From Styela clava (taxonomy: Eukaryota; Chordata; Ascidiacea; Stolidobranchia; Styelidae): a DNA stretch of 64,000 bases. The notes under the pieces are model-generated. The model was not told the DNA's origin. It saw only the letters and a program-made list of their open reading frames with translations, and searched no databases. Shown in pieces: positions 23,187 through 34,800 of the stretch. The first letter of the stretch is position 1; each line of letters starts with the position of its first letter. A program made the translations under genes and the position numbers. Location: assembly GCF_964204865.1 (NCBI RefSeq), contig NC_135259.1, positions 15,758,974 through 15,822,973 of the forward strand. The letters are read 5' to 3'.

Positions 23187-25133
23187 TTACATTTCTTCAA
23201 TGCATCGTCTTGGCGATCGACGTATTCTATTTGACCTCCTTACACTAGGCTGTGTAGGATGTACGTTATTGTCTCTTGAAAAATTATGATTCTCATCCTC
23301 TTCTCTGGACGATATATGTGTTGGTTCAAAAACATCTTCTGCATCCTGAGTATCTCCTAACATTCTTCTAGTCATACGTCGTTTTCTCCGAACTGTACCT
23401 TTCGGAGTCTCAATCAAAACTGATCTTGGAGCAAAGTGTCGGCTTAACACTCTCCCTTCAGTTCTCAAATCTGGTATCCAAATTCTGTCGCCCGGAGATA
23501 AGTCATCGCCCTGAACAACTCTGTGTCGACGATTATAATCATTTGTCATTTTACTCCTATATTCTCTCTCTCTCTGACAAAGTTTAGAGTATTCCGGAAC
23601 TTTCGGTATAAGTTCGTCTGGATGGCATGGTACTCTAGTTTTCAGCTTTCTGCCCATACGCAGTTGTGAAGGCGAATATCCATTATGCAATGGAGTATTT
23701 CGATATGTCAGCAATGCGAGATATTCATCATCGCACTTGTTCAGAATTGCCTTCATCGTCTGGACAGCTCTTTCAGTTTCACCATTTGACTGACTATATT
23801 TCGGTGATGACGTAATGTGCTCAAAGTTCCATTTCTTAGCAGATTCTTTAAACAGTCTTGAATCAAACTGTGGACCATTGTCTGAAAATAATACGTCACA
23901 AATACCATGGCGACTAAAAATCTTCTTCATTTTCAATACAGTTTCCGCTGTATCAACATTCTTGGTCACGATGCAAATTTCTACATCGCGAGAATAATAA
24001 TCAACTGCTAGAAGATAGCTGTTTCCTTTGTAATAGAAAAAATCAGCGCCAATTCGTGACCATGGTCTCTTCGGAAATTCTGTTCCTCTCATTGGTTCGA
24101 TTCGATCTCGTCTATATTTCTCACAAAGATTGCAGTTTCTCACAACTTTTTCAATATCACGAGACAGTCCTGGCCACCAAACAGAATTCTTCGCATGTTC
24201 ACGCGATTTACTCACACCTTGATGTGCATCATGTAAATATCTCAATATGTCTGTTCGGAGTACTTCTGGAATCACGAGCCTGTTTCCCTTCATCAAAAGA
24301 TCATCATGTATATTGAAGTTCGCTCGCTCGTTCCAGTACTTATTCACAGGACCGTATAATTGCTTTTTGTTTTCCGGCCATCCAAATTTAACATTGTGCA
24401 TTACAACTTTTATAATGTCGTCTTTCTTCGATTCACGTCTAATTTCATCCAATCTGGAGTTTGAAGCAGGCAAGTTAACCATTATGGATTGAACATAACA
24501 GTTCGTATCAGCTAACAACTGATTATCTTCGTCTAACTCTTGGATAGGTCCTCGGGACAATGCGTCAGCGGTGTATAGCATTTTACCCGGAACGTGCACA
24601 ATTGTAAAATCATATTTCATTAACCTCATTCGAAATCTTTGTACTCGAATGGGTAGCTCATCTATCATCTTCGTAGATAACAGTGGTACAAGAGGTTTGT
24701 GGTCTTTCTCAATTTTCAGACTCTTCAATCCTATCAGCATAATTTGCCAATGTTCCATAGACCACGTAATAGCTAACGCTTCTTTCTCAATCTGAGCGTA
24801 TCTGGACTCTGTTTCAGTCATAGATCTACTTGCATAAGCGACAGGTCTGAGCTCTCCTGAAGCTTGCTTTTGAAGCATAACAGCTCCAAGTCCATATCCA
24901 CTTGCGTCAGCAGATACAACGATTTCCAATTCTGGATTGTACATTGCAAGTATTCGATCTGACGTTAGTTCCTCCTTTACTTTCTCAAATGCCTTTTCCT
25001 GTATTGGGCCCCAACACCAAGCATACTTTTTCTTCAAAAGATCACGTAAAGGTTTCGTATGTTCTGACAAATCAGGAGTAAGTTTCATCAATCTGATTCG
25101 CCATTCCCAAAAATCGCCTGAGCGCTGAAACAT
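23187..25133 (-). CDS. pol: pol, C-terminal half: RNase H and integrase
   Basis: This is a long uninterrupted frame. RNase H shows the SADASGYGLGAV strand, a later Glu-rich helix and DHKPL. Integrase has an HHCC zinc site (HDAHQG, then CNLC), the catalytic Asp in GADFFYY, the second Asp in SDNGPQF and the Glu in NGETERAV, so the DDE triad is kept. A basic C-terminal module (TVRRKRRMTRRML) follows; no chromodomain is seen. Its first codons are out of frame with the RT part because of a one-base shift at about 25092. It would act in cDNA synthesis and insertion if made. Confidence 0.92.
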   Translation of the reverse strand: MFQRSGDFWEWRIRLMKLTPDLSEHTKPLRDLLKKKYAWCWGPIQEKAFEKVKEELTSDRILAMYNPELEIVVSADASGYGLGAVMLQKQASGELRPVAYASRSMTETESRYAQIEKEALAITWSMEHWQIMLIGLKSLKIEKDHKPLVPLLSTKMIDELPIRVQRFRMRLMKYDFTIVHVPGKMLYTADALSRGPIQELDEDNQLLADTNCYVQSIMVNLPASNSRLDEIRRESKKDDIIKVVMHNVKFGWPENKKQLYGPVNKYWNERANFNIHDDLLMKGNRLVIPEVLRTDILRYLHDAHQGVSKSREHAKNSVWWPGLSRDIEKVVRNCNLCEKYRRDRIEPMRGTEFPKRPWSRIGADFFYYKGNSYLLAVDYYSRDVEICIVTKNVDTAETVLKMKKIFSRHGICDVLFSDNGPQFDSRLFKESAKKWNFEHITSSPKYSQSNGETERAVQTMKAILNKCDDEYLALLTYRNTPLHNGYSPSQLRMGRKLKTRVPCHPDELIPKVPEYSKLCQREREYRSKMTNDYNRRHRVVQGDDLSPGDRIWIPDLRTEGRVLSRHFAPRSVLIETPKGTVRRKRRMTRRMLGDTQDAEDVFEPTHISSREEDENHNFSRDNNVHPTQPSVRRSNRIRRSPRRCIEEM

Positions 25134-26274
25134 CAGTAGGAGTTGGAAAATCGTTTATGGCTTTAACTTTTTCGGGATCTTTACAAATTCCTTTCTCCCC
25201 AATTATTTGGCCTAAATATTCAAGTTTCGTAGCATGGAACACGCATTTATCAATGTTTAGCGTCATACCCTCTTCTTGGAGTCGATCCAGAAGTTGTTTT
25301 AAACATTCATCATGCTTCACAGCGTCAGTACTCAAAATTATGTCATCCATGTGACAAGTCGTATTGGAAAATCCATCCAAAATGTGGTTCATTCGTTTTT
25401 GGTACAATTCTGGGGCGGATGAAATCCCATAAGACAGCCTCCGGAACATGAATCTTCCAAATGGCGTAATAAACGTCGTCAGTTTACGACTTTCTGGGTC
25501 AAGCTCGATTTGGTAAAATCCGGAATTCGCATCCAACTTGGTGTAAACTGAACCTTTTGCTATTCTTCCCAAAGTGTGTTCTACAGTGGGCATTGTGTAT
25601 ATTTCACGTTTTACCGCTTCATTAAGCTTGGTCAAATCAACGCACATTCTAATTTCACCACTGGGTTTTGGTACGACTACAATCGGCGCGCACCACTCAC
25701 TTGGTTCGTCGATGGCTTCGATAACATCTAGTTTCACCAAGCGGTTTATTTCAGCCTCTACTTTTCCTAGTAGGGGTATCGGAATTCTACGAGGTGTTGT
25801 CACACAAAAAGGCTTCGCTTCATCTTTTAAACGAATTGTATGTTCACCTTCCAATTTACCCAGTCTATTAAATAATTTGGAATATGCTTTCAAAACATCC
25901 TCCTTAGTGCGGAGTGAAGGTACGTTTTCCCGTGAGCCTTTCTTGCAATCAACTATTTTTACAGTATATGTACCTTTGACCTCATGTATTAAACCCAATT
26001 TCTGTATGGCTGGTATCCGCAATAGGCGTTTCGATGCTTTTCGCACCACATATACTTTTTCGGTGACCTCGATTTTGTCATGTGTCATCGTCATCCCCAC
26101 ATAGCCAACTACGTCTAGTTTGACACCACCAGCTCCGAATAATTCTTTATCGGTCACTGTTATTTCACCAAAAGGCGTTTTACACACATTTTCGGGCATC
26201 ACCGAAACTTGTGCACCAGTATCTATGCACCAAACAAGTTCTTCATTTTCGGTTCCAGCTTTTAGTTTAATAAA
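25072..26274 (-). pseudogene. pol: pol, N-terminal half: protease and reverse transcriptase, interrupted
   Basis: The open stretch runs from just after a TGA (26277-26275) to a stop caused by a frameshift. The aspartic protease motif DTGA lies at 26223-26212. The RT has typical Ty3/gypsy blocks (SEWCAPIVVVPK, KLDANSGFYQI, TTFITPFGRF, GISSAPE). The active-site box reads HMDD (25353-25342) where functional RTs have Tyr before xDD; CAC for TAC is a single transition. The frame is lost at about 25092, right after RRFLGMAN. Unlike gag, it is therefore unlikely to give an active enzyme. Confidence 0.9.
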
Positions 26275-26322
26275 TCACCCTGGATCATTAGAAAATTTCC
26301 TTTTCATACGCTTTCTGCGTTT

Positions 26323-27213
26323 TCAAGATCGATTTATAGTACCCACAAAATCAGATTTTGGCTTGCTAGGGCTTTTTATTTCCCCAACATTGATCGGAAC
26401 TCTGCTTTGACAAACATAATAAAAATGACCAACCTTGTGGCATTTGTTGCATTTCTTGTGAGCAGCTGGGCAGTTATCTTTCCCGGCATGGTGCTTGTAA
26501 TTGCAATATCGGCATTTGGTCCTGCTCTGGTCAGTGCTTATCCTAGCCCGACCTCGATATTTCTTCATTGGTCTTTGTTCTCTTCTTTCGTCTTCTTCTA
26601 TGGCATCAATCATAGCTGTCTTTGTTTCGTTTAGTTCTCGACTGGTTGCTTCTTTCAGGGATAAAATTTGTATCACTTTTTCTAACTTAAGTGAGGCACC
26701 TGCATCATATAATTTCAGTTTTGTGGCATCGTCGCGACAAGAAAACGTCAGCTTATCGCGTATTGCTTCATTCACAAAATCGGCAGGAAACTTACACTCT
26801 TGCGCCATATGACGGATTGCGTTTACCCATGCATCGAAAGTCTGGTCAGGCTCCCGATTTAATTTCAACCAAAATTTCTCACGCAACATAAGCTGCGGAT
26901 CACGTTTTGTGAAATATTCATCAAATTTCTTGATCACGGTTTCATAGTCATCGCGATCTTCTGCAGGCAAAGCATCGCCGCCGCTTGGATTTGGCCTTTC
27001 CGCAAAAAATGTAAAATTTGCAAAAATGTCTATTCCCTGATCGCCAATATGGTTTAAAAAAAGTCCAATCTTTTGTTTCGCCGGTTTCTCCGACATACCA
27101 GTAGCTTGTAGATAAATTCGAAATTTTCGATTCCATTTTTCCCATATCTGCGATGGATTTCCGCAAGCTTTTATATCAAGGCCATTTGGAGGTTTTACAC
27201 AACCTTCAGCCAT
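26323..27213 (-). CDS. gag: gag polyprotein with zinc knuckle
   Basis: 296 codons from an ATG about 180 bp inside the 5' LTR. The N-terminal two-thirds looks like a Ty3/gypsy capsid (IWEKWNRKFRIYLQATG, FDAWVNAIRHMAQEC). A C-terminal basic stretch leads to a Cys/His cluster and a canonical CX2CX4HX4C knuckle (CNKCHKVGHFYYVC). It would form the particle and bind element RNA. It ends in TGA in the same frame as the protease; a second TGA follows 15 codons later. Confidence 0.92.
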   Translation of the reverse strand: MAEGCVKPPNGLDIKACGNPSQIWEKWNRKFRIYLQATGMSEKPAKQKIGLFLNHIGDQGIDIFANFTFFAERPNPSGGDALPAEDRDDYETVIKKFDEYFTKRDPQLMLREKFWLKLNREPDQTFDAWVNAIRHMAQECKFPADFVNEAIRDKLTFSCRDDATKLKLYDAGASLKLEKVIQILSLKEATSRELNETKTAMIDAIEEDERREQRPMKKYRGRARISTDQSRTKCRYCNYKHHAGKDNCPAAHKKCNKCHKVGHFYYVCQSRVPINVGEIKSPSKPKSDFVGTINRS

Positions 27214-27389
27214 TACGCTTTGGGTCTTCGTAGCCTAATCCGGCTTCCCAAAGTATTGTAAATATCTTACTGTAATCGAGTACCTTCAGTCGCGCGATAA
27301 CTCTTCAATCACTGCGACGCTGTAAAATCGTTGTCCTACGATTTCAAGTTTTAAAATCGTCCGGTAGTCTTCAGGATTGCTTTAATCAG

Positions 27390-27408
27390 CATCCCACTTC
27401 TGACACCA
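27390..27408 (-). other. Primer-binding site-like sequence
   Basis: Directly inside the 5' LTR the minus strand reads tggtgtcagaagtggga. TGG next to the LTR is the expected start of a tRNA-complementary primer site. The tRNA identity was not determined. Confidence 0.65.
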
Positions 27409-27679
27409 TGTCAAGATTTATTGTTGTCAGGATTAGACCGAGGTTCTATGCACACAATAAACTTGATCCAAATATTCATCAGCCGGACGAACGGCCTTTT
27501 TTAAACAGTATACAGTAAGATTCAGCACGATATAATTACACAGTTCAATAGACAGCAGTCCTAGACAAAGAAGCCCGTGACCAACATATTCACGTCCCTT
27601 CACGTCCCTTCTCAATTATTGCGTCATAATCACTTTAATGGAAGTCAACGTAAACAAGTCTGTAAATCATAATATAACA
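27409..27679 (-). repeat. 5' LTR (element orientation)
   Basis: About 271 bp, the partner of 22726-22993. It holds a short internal duplication of cacgtccctt that the other LTR lacks. Confidence 0.92.
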
Positions 27680-28670
27680 TTAAACTACACATTTTGCTGG
27701 GCTCGAAAAATATAAACACGCCGATGTTCATCAATCGTTCCAACGGCTAATGCTGTCTAAACACAACCCTAGGTGGCCAAATTACTGTCTTTCCTGCAAG
27801 AGATGTCTCCCAATGGACTAATGCTCGTAATTTACCGGAATTGATCGTACTCTTTAGTCCCGTTGTTTTACCCAAAATTCTGGTTCGAAAAAAACATTCC
27901 ACGATCCGGTTTTCTTCCACACAAACCCCGCGTGTGTGTCAAAAGAAATATGGCATTTTAATTGCGAAAATTGGCAATAACAGTTGATGTTCATTTATTT
28001 AAGCATCACTTGGTAAGATAGAAATCACCATATTGACAAAATGGCTAATTGATTTATAGCTTTCTTAATTTTTTTCATAATTTCGACTTTGGCTACACCC
28101 ATTAGGGGAAATCCAAAATACTGCTCAATCTCAACGAAACCATGCAAACAAACTCAAACTCCGTAACTTGAACTACCATGAAATATTATCAATGGCATTG
28201 CTTTTAGCGAAGTTCCAAAATAATATTATATGAAAACAAACAGGAAAGAATAGCACAACAGTTATAGTGGGCTACACTGACATGGGCAAACTACGACCTG
28301 TGGGCCAAATCCGGACTGTTGGGTAATTCGATCAGTCCGCCTGATGCTGTCACAACCAAACTAAAAACAAATTTAGATGTTTTTTTACCTAAAAATAACT
28401 CGAGGGTTTATTAAAACTGCGATTAAACTTAGTTTCGTCACCAGGCCTATTGTTTTTCAATTTCGCTTGTGTGACACTGTAAATATTGTTCATAAAACGT
28501 AAATTTTTACGTTTTACTTACATGGCCAGCCAGTCTAGGTGGGCAAAATTTTTGACAAAATCTCGCCCACCCTTGGACTCCAACAACATTTCTATTTTTT
28601 GGCTTAGCTCAATAACGAGTGTTATGTTGGATTCAATAAAATTGGAATTTAAATTATAACTTTTATAATG
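27680..28670. other. Spacer with hAT-like relic
   Basis: At about 28271 a hAT/Charlie-like end (actgacatgggcaaactacg, then gacctgtgggcc) begins, and a GC-rich remnant lies at about 28523-28590. I saw no coding exon. Confidence 0.4.
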
Positions 28671-28676
28671 TTTATT
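28671..28676 (-). promoter_or_regulatory. Poly(A) signal of the minus-strand SLC22-like gene
   Basis: AATAAA on minus, about 140 bases past the stop at 28817. Confidence 0.5.
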
Positions 28677-28816
28677 TCTGAATGGGAAGCTGTGTTAATC
28701 TCAAAATAAAATCATTGTTCGCTGATTCATTCGTATGATGAAAATTTTTTTTGGATGAATACCAAATCAAAACTATTCATGCTATGAAACTGGTTTCTAT
28801 AAACTTTTCGTTCCAG

Positions 28817-31800
28817 TCATTCGCAGTTGGCATTGGTTTTGATGTCTTTTCTCGAAGTACAAGTTCTTGACAATCTAAAAATATATTTATTTATAACTGG
28901 CCACCATGTTTCGTTTCAACCAATTTTGTAAATCGTAGACTGGTTGGCTGGTCAAACTTTTTTTGCGGTCGTTTATCTATAGCCTATAGGTAAAAGCTGC
29001 TTATTTTGTTTCTACCAGGGCTGGGAATTTCGAATCGATTAGTAAATATTTCGAATCAATCAGTTCGTACGAAGTTTTCGAATTGCTAATATCTTGTTTT
29101 ATTTGTTATCGCAAAACGTTAAGGCGATTTCTTTTATTGAAGCCATGTTTTTAGAATGCAATTCTAACATATGACTCTTTTTTTCTTAGTGTTTCTTCAA
29201 ATACAATTACATTTCCTAGTTCCAAGTATTCGAAAATCGATTCGAAAAAAATGTTCGATCATATTCTGAAATTATCAGGTATTCAAAAATGCCCAGCGCT
29301 AGTTACTACTCTGGATAAGAGCATCAGAGTGGCAATTGTTTCTCAGGAATTTTAACGCGGGTTTTATAAGATTTTGGGTATATTTTTGTAACAAGACGGA
29401 AAATTGAAGCACATTATGAAACCGAATACTGATAATACGAAAAATATATTGCGCATCATGGCATATTCCGATTGGAACATGAATTCTCAATCAATTCGGT
29501 GACGTAATACGACTTAGCGGATGTGGGAATGTTGTCATTACCTGTCTTAAAACTTTGTTTATAGGAGATTGAAGACGCGTGCGAAATTCTTTAAACTCAA
29601 TACCTCGCTTCAATATCGATTCTAGGTAATAACCACTACTTTGGAGAAAATGTTTAAAAAACTTAATTCTGAGTAAATTTATATCTACCATATATATGGT
29701 ATTTGAGTATCAGTAATGGTATCAGTTTTGGTATGATTTATTACGATCGTTAGGATGAAAAAAAAGCGGTCTGTAGAATATCGTTCAGGGAATAATTTAG
29801 TAAAACGAATATGGAATAGAGTATATATATCACCTGCAGACGCCCACCATAAAAATCCATCAGAACCTCCCTGTTATAGAGATATATATTGCGTTACCTG
29901 TATTTTTCCAGTTCAACAGAATCTTTCAAAGTTTCCGGAAGCGAGGAATGCTTTGTTTCAGGTAGTATAAGCGTTAAAAGTCCAGCAATTAAACTTGAAC
30001 CTCCCATGACATAGAAAGGAATCCATTTTCCTGATACCTCACCTGAACGTAATAAATCGAAAATTGTTATTTAATCTTCACATTCAAACAACGACAAGTA
30101 GCGACTGACATGAGAAAAAGCTGTAAACTCATTCATTATAATCGCACTACAGTAGTGATAACAGGAATAATAATATATTTTGAAAAAATACATTTGAAGC
30201 TAATATTTAACCAGACAGAGAGTACGCTCACGATATACAGTGACAACGACACAAACATACAATCTTGAGAACCAACCTGAGAAAGCGAGAAAGGGCGCCA
30301 TCACACATGCTACCCCAGCCGAGGTAGAAGCTATTCCAACACCTGTACTTCGCAATATTGTAGGGAAAAGTTCGGCTGTATATAAATAAATCATTCCCAT
30401 AGTCGATGATGAAAATACTTTTCCAATCATCGCCATTGCAATACTGGCTTTTTCATCTGAACAAAATAAAATATGCAGAAAATATCTGTAATTATGCAGG
30501 ATTCGTATAACTGAAAATAGCATTTGAAATTAAGAAGCTTTTTATAGCAATACGATTTTTCAAATGTCAACATTTGTATTGTATTATTCATCTGCACACA
30601 TGGATTGTTTCATTAGTCATCCTACAGTTATGTACATAATGTAGCCGTGTAGGCTTACCATACGTCCAAGTTTAGCTGGGAGTGTTCCAATTTTGACAAG
30701 CCTCACCACCGTCCCCCTAGGTAAACTTAAATGTCCCGATCGTGCAATGCGGCAGTCATGAATATTTTTTCATTCAATAATACAATTTTTTACCGGAGTC
30801 AGTCCATTTACCCCTGATTTGCGACTCATTTAATAGTTCGATGAGAAAGAGAGAAAACTGATGTATATATATTGTTATATATTGTCCAAGATGTCGCAAA
30901 ACCTGAACCCTAACCTGGTACACAACCTGAGTTCATCTTGGAGTTCGCCATCTTGGTGCGCATACTTCCGGAGGTCCGAAAGAAGACGCCGAAAACCGAA
31001 ACTGGTTATCGAGCGGCGGCACCCTTTGGGGAAGTCTAACAGTAACGTGATAAATAGAATAAGATCGAACTAAATATTTAATAAATAAATTAAAGGAAAG
31101 GGGCAATAGGTACGTCATGGCGACCTGGTATGTACCAAGCAATCACCGTTTCAACAAAAGAAAGTCGACTCATGCACCACAGACAGCCTCACAACAATAT
31201 TATGACGGTGAGGTAAATATGGTAGGCAATAGTAAAGAACATTGAACGTTCGATTATGTGCATATGGTTGCAAAGATAACGATAAAATTGAATTTATCAG
31301 TATAATATGCCAGTTATTTTAAATAACCAGTTATTTTTTTAATATAACGTTATTTTAACGCACAAAAGAAATCGCACATTTTCCAATATTACAAAATGAG
31401 TCTAATATCACTAAGCCTCGGAATCGAACCAAGGTTTGTCATTTCCGAACTGGCCCGGTTTCTCTTTTCATATATATGGTAAGCCTATATATGCGATTGA
31501 TGACACTCCGGTTCTTCAATTAACATTTGGAACAGTGCTGCCAGTATATTGTATGCATATATTGGTCGGGACTCGTGTTAATTTATTTTCAATACATAAG
31601 TCAAAAATTACGCAATAAACAATTTAGCAATAAAATAAAACTCACAAGATCCGAGCAGTGGAGACAAAATGAGGCACATTGCTGATAACAAAAAGGCAAC
31701 AGATATTGACAAACGGCGTCCGAGCCTTTTTAGTCCAAAAAAGGCAAGTATCCATCCAGGTATTTCTGCCGCAGCTGATAGAAAACTATTCCAATATCTA

Positions 31801-34800
31801 CTTCCGCCCAAGTTGGAAGTGTTATATCCAAATGTATAATAACATACAAATGAAACCATCCTGAAAAACAAAATATCCACGTTCTGACGTATTCAAACTT
31901 CTATTTATTATTATTTTCGTCAAGACCAGAAAGTACACACAAGGCGCTTTTTATGGGATATAATCTGTGATATGTATGGGGGAACGAACTTATCTGGTTC
32001 TATATATACCCCTATTATTTTATTTCCTTTATGATAGATTTAGAGTAAAATACTGTACTTTCAATTTCTTACCATAACCAACATAAAATCAGAGTTCTTT
32101 TCAGCAAAATTCTGTTATGAAAAAGCATGGATAACGATTTCTTAAAACTGACGTGTTTTCGATTCTTCGATTCAACATTGTTTTGCTGTGCAATTAAAAT
32201 CATCATAATCAACGTAATTTCACTTTTTCAATAGTTAAAATATTTCGCGAAAGTGAATAAAATTACTAAAATTTGAAAAAACACATTGTTTGAAATGCCT
32301 GAAGAATTTGAAAATATGTTGAGGTATAAGATGAAGGTTTTTTGTTGAAATAGGTAACAACACAGGAGTTGTAATCGGGAGTTATACATAATCAATCCAG
32401 AGGTCGAGTTTATTTATTAATTTGGTTTGTTCACGTAATTGCTTTTCACATAATTTCCCAATAATACCTCATTTTGGTCATTCATTCTCGTGTTTTGCAT
32501 AAGTTCGACAAATGCTTCAGATGATTTCGATTTATTTAAAAATCGTTTTGCAATGTCTACCGCTTCCACAGTTCTTCCTCTAGACATCAACCAACGCGGA
32601 GATTCTGGCAAATAACTGAACGCGAAAATGGTATTAAATGGATTTTTTGGAGGGAAATGGAATTTATTTTGGTTTAATTTTTGTGTATGAGCAATTGAGC
32701 ATAGTATTGAAATTAGAAAAAACTCTATAAAAATTATGTTATAAATGTAGTTACACTGCAGCACTAGGACTAATCCACGAGAGCCTAAAAATTGAAGAGA
32801 GTCACAGAGAGTCCAGAAATATAGACGAATACCTAAAAGCACCTCTATGTCTTCTTCTAGTAATAAGTTGAAAGAGATAGGTTCTATGGCTAAAGTCAAA
32901 ATGTGGCACTTTTCCAAAACAACAACTTAATTTTATAAGAAGAAAATGATATACTACTGTTCTGAGAAACCTTTTCTAGCCTACAGCTACACAGTATCAT
33001 TTAGGGGGGAATTGTAATTCGGGATTCTATTATGGGACATGTATATTGAAGCATATTTAATCGGTAAATAGCAAATTAAAATATAAATTGGCACAGATTG
33101 GTTAGTGGCGTGGTTGGAATAGACCCAAATCATGACCACACAAGTTAAACTCTTCAAATATTTTATTTGCAGCTCTGCAATGAACTCATTAGTTAAAGTA
33201 ACATCAGAATTATAATATTTCATTAACCAATATCGAATGTCCTACATGGCCCCTACTGACTTAGGCATAATGCAACCCAGACCAAACTCACGGCTCTGAT
33301 AAGTAACTCAATTCACCAGAAAATAAAACTTGGTAACAACAATACCTCACCAGTAATACGTCATAAAAAAGATGCAGAAGAATCCAGGAATTCTTATTAT
33401 CCATCTCCAGTGGCCGCAGAAATGTGCAGTGAATGTCAGCATCATATAACCAACAGACCAGCATATATTACAAAGACATACAATGAGGCCTCTGTGCTCT
33501 TTCTTGACGAGTTCTTGAGCTGAAAGTCAAGTACAGCATTGCAGATGTTTATTCAATTTTCATAAAAGTACTCTAGTGTGTTCACCAGTAACAAGGCATC
33601 AAAATTAATATTGAACCATTAATAATATTATTACTGTTTCCGATTACCATGGACAAATGTTAAGCTGTAAGTTATGCTGCCTCCACTGCCATACAACAAA
33701 AAAAATATCCAGCTCATCCAATAATTCACTGCCAAACTGAATCCAAAAATAACCAACATTAAAATTGTGACGCATACAAGAGTAGCAGTTCTTCTGCCGA
33801 ACCTAAAAAATGGATTTTTGTTAATAACAAAATAGCAATGCTCGAATATATGTACTCGGAACCTAATGTATCGGTAGCCTATGGCCTATGCGACTTACCG
33901 TGAGCTCCGTTATCTGATCATTCAAAAGAGTCAAAAGCAAAATTTCAGATCCCATGACGTAGCTAATTACATAGATAGTCGTACAGTCACACCTGGGCAA
34001 AGAGCACTGGATTGTTTGATGGATGGAGGTCTTGTATGACGTAATGCCACGAGGTGTCGCAATATTGGGATTGAAATATCGAATTGTAATGACTGAATCT
34101 TGGCATAATATCTTTCAATCAAATGTTTGATTGAGCTAGATTTGTGATAAATGAGCGAAAGAATAAATGCCTTGTGGGTTCATAGGACACTTGCTCGAAT
34201 TCGGGTCTCAGAAATAACACAAAATTGAAATTGAACTTATATTAGTTTTAGATTCCGCTCGGACTAATTGGATATTTGACCAATAAGGAAATGCATCACA
34301 AGTATCGTTTAAATTTAATGGGACTTGACTACTCTGTAATGTTTCGATGTATTATACTTTTTTGGCATAAAGTGATTGCATACTTTTTTTCAATGACACA
34401 TTTGTCATAAAACTCCCTACAATTAACCAATGTACAAATGATCGAAATGGTAATGTTCCAATATGCCCGTTTAGAATCACTATGAAATGTAAAAAACAAA
34501 TACTTGTCTGATAGTGCTCCAGAGATTATTCCACTAGCAAGGGCACCGATTGATAAACTCGATGTCAGGAATGGTTTTTTCCACTCTTCGCCACAAACTA
34601 AGTTGAACTGCAGAATGGAAGTTGCAAATAATCGCGGTCTCTTATAAGACACATGCACATGCAAACTCAATTTTTAAATTGCTGAGTCCAGCTCAGTCAA
34701 AATAAAAAATAAAAAAGCAAAATAAACAAACAGTTCAATGGGCTATATCATGATTGACGAATCTATTTGTTATCGCGGGCCATTTTATCAGTCACTGCCG

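Larger units (their letters stand above)
22726..27679 (-). mobile_element. Ty3/gypsy-like LTR retrotransposon, about 4.95 kb
   Basis: It has LTRs of about 270 bp with TG...CA ends, a 6-bp flanking duplication ttaaac (22720-22725 and 27680-27685), a primer-binding-like site, gag with a CCHC knuckle, then protease, RT, RNase H and integrase in Ty3/gypsy order, and a polypurine tract. No envelope gene is present. The LTRs differ at roughly ten positions by eye, so the insertion is fairly recent. pol is interrupted by two TGA codons and a one-base shift, and the RT active-site box is altered, so this copy looks inactive on its own. It lies in the intergenic space upstream of the LRR-ZU5-UPA gene, on the same strand. 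Confidence 0.95.

Noticed and set aside
25574..26104. 176-codon plus-strand ORF
   Set aside because: It is antisense to the reverse transcriptase and carries no motif of its own.
32639..32917. N-terminal part of the 166-codon minus ORF ending at 32417
   Set aside because: This part is intron read-through before the true acceptor at 32616-32618.
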